Shown here in pieces: positions 1 to 8,131 of a DNA stretch of 62,580 bases (the first letter of the stretch is position 1; each line of letters starts with the position of its first letter). The stretch comes from Mollicutes bacterium Phil14. Lineage in GTDB: Bacteria > Bacillota_I > Bacilli_A > ML615J-28 > CAG-698. The notes under the pieces are model-generated. The model did not search any database and had not been told where the DNA came from. It saw only the letters and a program-made list of their open reading frames with translations. A program made the position numbers and the translations under genes. Location of the stretch: NCBI GenBank assembly GCA_001940985.1, contig MSHB01000014.1, forward strand, positions 5,479-68,058, read 5' to 3'.

Positions 1-243
1 TGACTCTTCATCATACTTCCAGTTCTCACTATAGTTATGGTTAAGTTTTTCGATTACTTCTTTCTTTTCATAACCGCATTCGCTACATACATATTTTCCT
101 TCACCATTTGCCTCGCAAGTTGCAGCTTTGATAACTATAATTTCACCAAATGTATGACTTGCACTATCTTTCTTATCGTGACAGTGTTCACATTCATGAT
201 AATGTGACTCTTCATCATACTTCCAGTTTTCACTATAGTTATG
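1..243 (-). repeat. 68-residue Cys/His repeat in the giant protein (204-bp period)
   Basis: Bases 1-39 recur at 205-243 with one mismatch, so the coding repeat period is 204 bp (68 residues). Each unit carries a CxxCH pair, an ATC..GxxxYxCxxCG segment and a NHNYSENWKYDEES segment. Similar Cys-paired repeats occur in large surface proteins of gut Firmicutes, where a structural or metal-binding role is plausible but not shown. The array continues beyond the window edge. Confidence 0.8.
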
Positions 244-3200
244 ATCGATTTTAGCTATCTTTTCTAATTTAACTTGTTTACATAAAGTACAAGTATACTT
301 GCGTTGACCTTCAGAAGTACATGTAGCTTCTTTTGTAACTACGCCACTATCCCACTTGTGATTTACAAGTCTTATGTTACCACAATAATCACAAGTTGTA
401 TCACAGTTATGGCTATATTCATGGATATGTGTTTCGCCTTTTGCACCACAAATTGTACATAGATGCCAATGATATGTGCCATCACTTTGATATTTATTAT
501 CATACTTATGATTACAATATAACTTATTCAAAGCATTAAAACGATCATTTAACCAAGTTTTCATTCTTTGAACAACAAAGTCATAATCTCTATTTTCCCA
601 TAAATGGTTAAGAGATTCAGGATGACCTACTCTTACAAGTGGCCATAAAATGTAATTCATTTCTGCACTATCAGCTAATCTATTAGCATTTTCAGAAATC
701 ATACCTTTATCACTTAATAATAATTGAATTTCTGGAACCATTACATCTGTATAATATTTCTTAACAGCTTCTTTGAAACTAGGAATTTCAATTAATGCTT
801 CTGCTAAATAGTTATGAGATATTTCTTTTGGTGAAGTTTCTTTTGCCCAACCAGTACCAAATGTCATTTCTGAATCCCATATTAATCCAGCATTTAGTTT
901 TTCACCCTTATCTTTATACAAGAACATTGATGAAATGAATGCATCACAATTTCCACTAATTTCTTGAAGTATAAAGGCTCTTACTAATGAGTCAAGATCA
1001 CAATAATCATAATAATATTTTCCTGTTATCTCATTATATCCAGTATATTTTCCGTTGGCATCTTTTGCAAATACAGCATCTTCGAATTCTTGATAATATT
1101 CACTAATATATTTCATTGCTTCATTGCTACAATATTCAGGACTCTTAACATTAAATCCTACTTTTCTTCTTGTAATGAATCCACAAACTTCATCAATAAA
1201 ATCATTATTTAATTCGATTAGATATCCACCAGTAATATCACTTGGATTAGTTAAACCTTCAATATACTTATAACTTGAACCATATTTATTAGTGCCTGTT
1301 AAAGAGTTTTTATTTTCACCATATGTAGCATTGATTTCCTCAAAGGCAGCTTCTAAATCATCAATATCAATACCAGTAGAGCCGATATAATTCTTTTCAG
1401 TAATTAGATATGTTCCACGATATTCACCATCATAATATAAATCTGTAAAATCACAACTAGCTACAAAATCATCGCCTAATTTCTTAGCTAAGTCTTTCAT
1501 AATCTTATCATGCATTAATGTTGGATCACCATAACTTGCAAGCAATACCCAAGTGTTAACATCTTCGCCATTTCCTAATAAATCAGTAGCTGTAGCAAGT
1601 TTAATTTGATATGATTTTTTAGGATAATACTTGAATGTTGAATTTCCTCTAGCTTTAATTTGATTTAAAGAACCATCATAAACTATTTCATTATTTTCAT
1701 TAATAATTTTAACAGTGCCTGTTGCCTTGTTGCCTTTTACAGCATCAACATAATCTCTACCTGCGCTAACTGGATCACTACTTGTAATATGGATAGATGA
1801 AATATTACTTGATTTTTTAACAATAATATTGAATGCTTCTCTATCACCATTAGCAACAAATATCACGTATGATCCATCAGTATTTCTACTTGCTAGTGTT
1901 AAAATGTTTATATCATCAAAGTTATTTGCAATAATCTTACTACCTTTATCTCCACCAACACTAATATAATCGTTATTGTCTACACCTAAAACTTCGATTT
2001 TAACATTACTTAAATCAGTTGAAGAAGGAAGTAATAAATAATTTACTCTGTCAACAGTAACCATTTTAACTTCTTCACCATTAACAACTAATCTAACACC
2101 AGAAATGCTATTAAATGTGTTGTTTGGTAAAGTATTTGCAACTAGTTCTTTAGAATATTCTAAAGACATATATTCTTTTTCAGAAACAGTAGTCTTAGCT
2201 TTAATAACATATGTGTGACTTTCATTAGGATTTAATCCATTAATTGTCAATCTATTATCTGTTGTTTCTGCTAAGAAATTATAATTATCATCAATCTTTT
2301 CATAAACAACATAACTTTGACTTCCTCTACTTGCTTTCCAAGTAATTGTTAGACTAGTTTTTGTTGAAGTGTATGATAGATTACTTACTATTGATGGGTA
2401 AATCTCGAAGTTTGCACTAATTGTTCCATAATAGTTACCTCTACCTTCATATGTAACAGTACCAATACCAACATCAGTATTATTAGAATATGAAATATAA
2501 GCATCATAACCATATCTATCACTACGGGCAATTAAAGTATAACCATCATAAGTTGCTCTACTTGATGGTTTTATACCACTACCAGTATAAGAAACTTTTT
2601 CATCGAAAATAATAAGTGTTGCCTTAGAAATATCTATACCTTCTTTGTGACAAACTGTACAAACATGGTTTTCATCCCAAGCATGACCTTTACTCCAAGT
2701 AACTTCTTGATTCTTATAATGACTTCCACAAGTCAAACAATCAGCTTCAATATGACCATTATTTAGACAAGTAGCAGTATCACGAGTAACAGTATTATGA
2801 ATTATTCCATTTTCATCAGCATGAATCATTTCATCACCATATGGGAACCAACCCTTCATAACATTACCTAAAGTTAACATTACTTCGCCAATTCCATCAT
2901 ATGTCTTTAATCTTCCAGTAAAATCAGTACTAGTAGCTTCTTCTCCGCATATTGCACAAACTACTTTACCTTTACTAACATCGTATCTATAAATTTGGCC
3001 ATCTTTATCTTCATGAATAATTCCGTTTTGATCCGTGTGTTTAACTTCACCAAGATAAGTAAACCAACCAACTTTTACAACACCATTTTCTAAAATTACA
3101 CTATCTTCACTATCTACTGTAGCTTTTCCACTATAGTTAGTGTTTATAGATCCATCTACATGATTACATAATGAACATGTAAGAGTTTTATTATGTATAT

Positions 3201-6200
3201 CATATATACTAGTTTCATCATATGTGTGCTTACCTAGTTCACAATCAGTTTTTCTAACTGTATAAATATCATAAGGAACTTCACCGTTATATTGAACTGC
3301 AGTAATAGTTATTTCTTCTTTTGTAGCTCTAACTTGTAGATACATACCTTGATATTCATTATGAGGTTTTGAATATGCATAGTAATCTCTATCATGATAT
3401 TCGTTATTTTTACTACTTAAATCACCAACGATATAATATACTACACCTTCACGACTATCTTCTGCTAAAATCTTATCGCCTTTAAGTGGATATGTACGAG
3501 CATATGCATGATCATCTCCACCAAATACGAAATCAATTCCTGCTTCTTCAAATCCTTGAACAACTTTTAATCTTCTTGATTCTTCCATCAAACTCTCTGT
3601 TCCATAAATTGGTTCATGAGTTACAACGATTTTCCAAGAACATTTTGTATTCTTAACATCTTCTTTTAATTCTTCAATAGCATTAAGAATATTTCCACCA
3701 TTATTAATGACACCAACATAAATTGAACCATATTCAAATGAATAGAAACTTCCTTGAGTAGTTTTAGGCAATCCATAAAGTGAACCAGAGATATCTCCAT
3801 TTGCATCACCATAATATTCATGGTTACCTAAAGCATGAATTAGTGGTACACCATAAAGTTTACTTGCATTTACAGTTGTTAAGAAATTTCTCCAATTGTT
3901 AAACGCTGTAACATTATCAATTGCATCACCAGTTTGAATACCAAAATCCATTTTATAACCAGCTTGTTTTGCATTATAATTAATCATATTTAATGCATAA
4001 CTTAAGTTAGCTGTATCATTTGTTTGAATATCACCTAAAATAAAGAAATTAGTATCTGCATCTTTATCTTTAGGAGCAGTAGTAAATGTTAAAACTTCAG
4101 ACCAGTTGATAACTCCATCAACTGTTTCTGTACCTACTTGATAGTAATAAGTAGTGTTTTCTTTTAATCCACTTAATTCGACAGTATTAATTCTATAAGC
4201 ATCACCATTTGCAACTTGTGTAAATGATACTAACTCATTTCTACCTAAAATGTTACTTAAGCCAGCTAATTCTTCAGCTGTCTTATATACATCTGAATAA
4301 CGAATATAACTTTGAGCAGTTAATGAACCTTCGATTGAAGTTAACCAAGTAACATTAAATTCACTTGAACCATCTTTTACACCATTGTTTTGAATACCAA
4401 ATGGTTTTCCATCATTTTCACTTAATGCTTGATTAATTACTACATCTGTATTCCAAGAACGACCATTTGCATCAATTGCATATAAAGTAATTCTTCCACT
4501 ACGAGTAAATACATAACTTAACTCACCATTTTGATCAGTTTTTCCAATTTCAGCACCATCATAATATATAGAGGCACCACTAACTTTATTACCATTTTCA
4601 TCTTCTACAGCTATTATAGTATCAAACCCAATGATTGCTCTGCCAACAGATAATCTGTACTCTGCATATAATCTATTTGATTTTTCTGTATCTGAGAAAA
4701 TAATACTTTCTTCACCAAAAACATACATTCCAGAAGGAATTGAATATTTGAAACTTTCGCCTTCTAACGAATCAGCAGGAATATTAAATGTTATATATGC
4801 TAATTCTTCTCCTTGACTACTTGTATCATCCTTTTTAACTTTTATTGTTACAGTTGTACTAGTACTTGTGTAACTGCCAGTATAACCAGCGCCAAACGCA
4901 ACGCTGAACTTTCCAACGTATTCCTCTAAAAACTCAATAGTAACTTCAGCTTCATCAATTATTTCACCTTTATTAATTACATTTAATGTATATGCCTTAT
5001 TAATAATAGGTCTTAAATCTTTCGGTACTACAGTAATTTGCGCACTTGTTCCATTCGGATCATTAACTGTGAAATAATACGTTTTTATCGTTTCATTACC
5101 ATAATTATCTTTAACACAAATCTTAAGATTGTGAGTACCATTCTTCAATTTCAAATTGTATAAATATGCACTACCACCACCAGCAGTAATATCTAAACTA
5201 CTTGTTACATCATATCCGTCAATATATGCTCTAATACTACTTTGGTCGATACCTGTAGCATATTTATCTGTAGCTAAATTATCAGTAAATATTGCTTCAA
5301 AATTTAAAGTTTCTGAATTGAATTCAGGATTATCTAATAAATTCTTTCCACTAGTTTTTTCAGTAACTGAATCAATTACAGGATTATTAATATCATTAGT
5401 GTTAGTACCATAAATGAATTGTACATTATCAATATAAATATATCCTTTACCTTTTCTAGTTATGATAGGTTTATTATCTTCATCATATCCTTCAATATAA
5501 CCAGCATTTTGAGGAGATGTAATACGAACAGTATAACCACGGCATAAGTTAACTGGCATTTGGAAAGAAGAAATATCAGCTTCTACCCATAACCAACCTT
5601 TTCCAGCCCAGTCTGCCAAAGTGCTTCCTGTTACATTTCCTTCTGTATCATAGCTATAATACTGAACATAGGCAACAGTTCCATTAAGTTCATATCCATC
5701 AGTATATGTAATATTACCATTTTCATCCATTGTTAAATAAGCTGAGGCAAGAGCTCTTTCAGTAGCACTACCTTTTAATATCGCTTTCAACACTGAATTA
5801 TCATTTTCACAAACCTTTGGAACATTTAACCACATACCTATTTTAGTAGGTTGTACTGTATTAACTTGCATATCTCCACTAAAACCAAACTCATGAACAG
5901 CAACATTAGAAATATCTACTGATGTAAAGTCATATGTTAATTTATAAGCATAATTACCAAATCTTACAACTGGATCTTCATCAGCACTAACAACATAGTT
6001 TTCTGCAGGGAAAGTAGCAGGCTTACCAGTAGTACTTCTTATCCATAGTTTATATTTTCTTACCTCTTCAGCAGTTAAATTGCTCATACCACCATTAGAT
6101 GATTTTCCTATATATGTGTTCCAATAATCTTTTGCAGGGATTGTATTACCTGAAGAATCTTTTCCATCTTCAAAATCCATTAATACAAACGGATCCATTC

Positions 6201-8007
6201 CAACAACTAAATCAACATTAGATTTAACTGTTGAATCATTAGCTAATGTAACAACTACAGTTGCTTTTAATGAACTCTTTTCATCAGCAATAAATTTATT
6301 ATTACTAAACTTGCCTAGTGAAAATTCAAAAGTTCTCGTTGGTAGTAGATTTCTAATACCATATGTTTTACCATCAGATAAAGCAGAAGGTCCAAAATTG
6401 CTTGCTACATTACTATCAATTATTAAACCTGATGTAGCAAACGAATATAAAATTGCTCCCTTATGAGTTAACTCTTCTATAACCTTTATAGTTCCATCAC
6501 TTTCACTAGTTATAGTTCTACTAGTTTCTTCATATCTTGAATCATATAGTAACATATCATCATAAGTTGTTCTAACATGTAAAATATCACCAATTGCTTC
6601 TTTACCTGTCAAACTCAAACTTGTTTTTAGCCATCTAACAGTTGCTGCTTGCCACCATGGTGTATAATATTCTTCTAATAAAACTGTTTGTTTATATGTT
6701 AAATTGTCTTTAGAAAGACTCCATATAAAATCTCCATCTTTATAATTAATACTTCTACCTTTGTATGTTGGAACAAATGTTAAATCACTTTCTTCACCAA
6801 AGTCTAAAGAGACACTAGTGTTATTAAAAGATAATTTATCAGGCCATTGAAGTTCTAAAGTAGTAGTACCTACTATTTCATCATTATATTTTAAAGCTAC
6901 TTCAACTGTACCAGTTTTACCACTTACACTAGTAAATAAACCTGTTGCTTCATTTATTGTTCCAAGTTCGTTACCACTTGTAACTATCCATTTTAATCCT
7001 TCACTAGGTAAACTAGCTGGTCCACCAGCAGCGTCAACACCTATTGCGTTAAATTGAACTTCACTACCTGGTGTATATAAGTCATTACTAGGCGTAATTG
7101 ATGCATGATCAAATTCACCAGTTTTTACTGCTTTAGAAATAACCATAATAGTAGTTGAAACTGTACGCTCATATCCATCAGAAGGACGACAACGAAGTGT
7201 CAAACCAGCAGCTCCATTATCATTTGCTTCACCTTCACGTTGTGTTGCAAATGTTGAAGATCCACCACCATCTAAGTTACCAGCTATAACACAGCCGATA
7301 TCTTTCATTATTTGTGCTAATTCATCTAATGTAGTACCTACTGAATATGGAGCTTGACGTCCATCAACCATATATAGAACAACTGTTCCATCTGCTTTTA
7401 TACCTATAGCAGTACGTGGTGCAGTAGCTGTATCATTACGAATTACTAAGTTCCCATCTTTTACTAACAAGGTGTTAACATTTATTGCTTCTTTTACTCC
7501 CTCAGGTAATGCATACAAATTTTTAGTTTCAATATGTGCTTTACCTTCACTATCTACATAAAAATATGGATAACCATTAGGTTTTTTAACTGTTTTACCT
7601 TGCATAACTACTGTACCTGTAGGTTCACCATTACTCATATTGAAAAAGTCACCATTCACTGCACCTACAACATTCACACCAGCTCTTGTTTCCATCGCTT
7701 GTGCTTGTTCAGTAGTTCTTCTCATTGCCCAGTTTCTACCAGAAACGAAGGCATCAACGTTATAGTCCTTATAACCAATTGCAATTTCAGCAGTCCCACC
7801 TAATGTTATTTCCATAACATGTCCGACTAATTGCGAACTAAGGCTTGCGTTATTTGTAATTCGTTCATATTCGACTACTCCTGGTGCAACATCATATTTC
7901 TTGTTAGAAATAACAATACCATTTGACATTGCAAAAGCTTGCTTTGGTGCTATGACTAAAAAAGCAAGACAGATTGTTAAAACAATCAATAATAGTTTTT
8001 TCTTCAT
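1..8007 (-). CDS. Giant secreted multidomain protein: NAGPA glycosidase + metallophosphoesterase + CotH kinase (partial)
   Basis: Reading from the ATG at 8007, the frame stays open for 2669 codons to the window edge, so the C-terminus is missing. Residues 1-26 are a signal peptide ending in AFA. About 60-290 is a phosphodiester glycosidase (NAGPA/DUF2233) domain with NGDFFN and NLDGGGSST motifs. Ig-like and jellyroll-like segments follow to about 1190. About 1200-1560 is an FN3-like purple acid phosphatase N domain plus a calcineurin-like phosphoesterase with GDIQ (1325), GNHEYYG (H1396), THEP and GGDDHAYAR (H1500). About 1600-1790 carries CxxC pairs, then MBG/FN3-like segments. About 2060-2450 is a CotH kinase-like domain (RGNST at 2120, IWDSEMTFG around D2378). 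CxxC/His repeats run to the edge. The domain calls come from visible motifs and family knowledge. The role is inferred: an extracellular enzyme acting on phosphorylated or phosphodiester-linked glycans or proteins. The promoter is at 8065-8093. The weak AGAGG site is about 12 nt from the ATG. Confidence 0.85.
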   Translation of the reverse strand, partial: MKKKLLLIVLTICLAFLVIAPKQAFAMSNGIVISNKKYDVAPGVVEYERITNNASLSSQLVGHVMEITLGGTAEIAIGYKDYNVDAFVSGRNWAMRRTTEQAQAMETRAGVNVVGAVNGDFFNMSNGEPTGTVVMQGKTVKKPNGYPYFYVDSEGKAHIETKNLYALPEGVKEAINVNTLLVKDGNLVIRNDTATAPRTAIGIKADGTVVLYMVDGRQAPYSVGTTLDELAQIMKDIGCVIAGNLDGGGSSTFATQREGEANDNGAAGLTLRCRPSDGYERTVSTTIMVISKAVKTGEFDHASITPSNDLYTPGSEVQFNAIGVDAAGGPASLPSEGLKWIVTSGNELGTINEATGLFTSVSGKTGTVEVALKYNDEIVGTTTLELQWPDKLSFNNTSVSLDFGEESDLTFVPTYKGRSINYKDGDFIWSLSKDNLTYKQTVLLEEYYTPWWQAATVRWLKTSLSLTGKEAIGDILHVRTTYDDMLLYDSRYEETSRTITSESDGTIKVIEELTHKGAILYSFATSGLIIDSNVASNFGPSALSDGKTYGIRNLLPTRTFEFSLGKFSNNKFIADEKSSLKATVVVTLANDSTVKSNVDLVVGMDPFVLMDFEDGKDSSGNTIPAKDYWNTYIGKSSNGGMSNLTAEEVRKYKLWIRSTTGKPATFPAENYVVSADEDPVVRFGNYAYKLTYDFTSVDISNVAVHEFGFSGDMQVNTVQPTKIGMWLNVPKVCENDNSVLKAILKGSATERALASAYLTMDENGNITYTDGYELNGTVAYVQYYSYDTEGNVTGSTLADWAGKGWLWVEADISSFQMPVNLCRGYTVRITSPQNAGYIEGYDEDNKPIITRKGKGYIYIDNVQFIYGTNTNDINNPVIDSVTEKTSGKNLLDNPEFNSETLNFEAIFTDNLATDKYATGIDQSSIRAYIDGYDVTSSLDITAGGGSAYLYNLKLKNGTHNLKICVKDNYGNETIKTYYFTVNDPNGTSAQITVVPKDLRPIINKAYTLNVINKGEIIDEAEVTIEFLEEYVGKFSVAFGAGYTGSYTSTSTTVTIKVKKDDTSSQGEELAYITFNIPADSLEGESFKYSIPSGMYVFGEESIIFSDTEKSNRLYAEYRLSVGRAIIGFDTIIAVEDENGNKVSGASIYYDGAEIGKTDQNGELSYVFTRSGRITLYAIDANGRSWNTDVVINQALSENDGKPFGIQNNGVKDGSSEFNVTWLTSIEGSLTAQSYIRYSDVYKTAEELAGLSNILGRNELVSFTQVANGDAYRINTVELSGLKENTTYYYQVGTETVDGVINWSEVLTFTTAPKDKDADTNFFILGDIQTNDTANLSYALNMINYNAKQAGYKMDFGIQTGDAIDNVTAFNNWRNFLTTVNASKLYGVPLIHALGNHEYYGDANGDISGSLYGLPKTTQGSFYSFEYGSIYVGVINNGGNILNAIEELKEDVKNTKCSWKIVVTHEPIYGTESLMEESRRLKVVQGFEEAGIDFVFGGDDHAYARTYPLKGDKILAEDSREGVVYYIVGDLSSKNNEYHDRDYYAYSKPHNEYQGMYLQVRATKEEITITAVQYNGEVPYDIYTVRKTDCELGKHTYDETSIYDIHNKTLTCSLCNHVDGSINTNYSGKATVDSEDSVILENGVVKVGWFTYLGEVKHTDQNGIIHEDKDGQIYRYDVSKGKVVCAICGEEATSTDFTGRLKTYDGIGEVMLTLGNVMKGWFPYGDEMIHADENGIIHNTVTRDTATCLNNGHIEADCLTCGSHYKNQEVTWSKGHAWDENHVCTVCHKEGIDISKATLIIFDEKVSYTGSGIKPSSRATYDGYTLIARSDRYGYDAYISYSNNTDVGIGTVTYEGRGNYYGTISANFEIYPSIVSNLSYTSTKTSLTITWKASRGSQSYVVYEKIDDNYNFLAETTDNRLTINGLNPNESHTYVIKAKTTVSEKEYMSLEYSKELVANTLPNNTFNSISGVRLVVNGEEVKMVTVDRVNYLLLPSSTDLSNVKIEVLGVDNNDYISVGGDKGSKIIANNFDDINILTLASRNTDGSYVIFVANGDREAFNIIVKKSSNISSIHITSSDPVSAGRDYVDAVKGNKATGTVKIINENNEIVYDGSLNQIKARGNSTFKYYPKKSYQIKLATATDLLGNGEDVNTWVLLASYGDPTLMHDKIMKDLAKKLGDDFVASCDFTDLYYDGEYRGTYLITEKNYIGSTGIDIDDLEAAFEEINATYGENKNSLTGTNKYGSSYKYIEGLTNPSDITGGYLIELNNDFIDEVCGFITRRKVGFNVKSPEYCSNEAMKYISEYYQEFEDAVFAKDANGKYTGYNEITGKYYYDYCDLDSLVRAFILQEISGNCDAFISSMFLYKDKGEKLNAGLIWDSEMTFGTGWAKETSPKEISHNYLAEALIEIPSFKEAVKKYYTDVMVPEIQLLLSDKGMISENANRLADSAEMNYILWPLVRVGHPESLNHLWENRDYDFVVQRMKTWLNDRFNALNKLYCNHKYDNKYQSDGTYHWHLCTICGAKGETHIHEYSHNCDTTCDYCGNIRLVNHKWDSGVVTKEATCTSEGQRKYTCTLCKQVKLEKIAKIDHNYSENWKYDEESHYHECEHCHDKKDSASHTFGEIIVIKAATCEANGEGKYVCSECGYEKKEVIEKLNHNYSENWKYDEES

Positions 8008-8064
8008 AATCACACTTAACCTCTCTTTTTTATTTAAAAATGTGTTTTTATTTAAAGCACATCT

Positions 8065-8093
8065 ATTATACTATTTTTTTTAACATATGTCAA
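8065..8093 (-). promoter_or_regulatory. Consensus sigma-A promoter of the giant secreted-protein gene
   Basis: On the minus strand there is TTGACA (8088-8093), a 17-nt spacer, and TATAAT (8065-8070), a perfect housekeeping promoter. The expected start is near 8058, giving a leader of about 50 nt before the ATG at 8007. Confidence 0.8.
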
Positions 8094-8110
8094 AAAAGGA
8101 AGAAAATGAG

Positions 8111-8130
8111 AAAACGATTCTTAACGTTTT
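8111..8130 (-). terminator. Weak terminator candidate after the M60 protease gene
   Basis: On the minus strand AAAACG and CGTTTT are separated by 8 nt, just after the stop codon at 8132. The stem is short and AT-rich, and there is no long T run, so this is tentative. Confidence 0.3.
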
Positions 8131-8131
8131 T

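Noticed and set aside
4631..5413. Short plus-strand frames inside the first 8 kb
   Set aside because: They lie opposite the long minus-strand frame that has a signal peptide and domain motifs, lack good ribosome binding sites, and are shadow frames.
8008..8131. Additional small gene between the giant and the M60 gene
   Set aside because: The stretch is taken up by a promoter, leader and a weak terminator, and no frame has a ribosome binding site.
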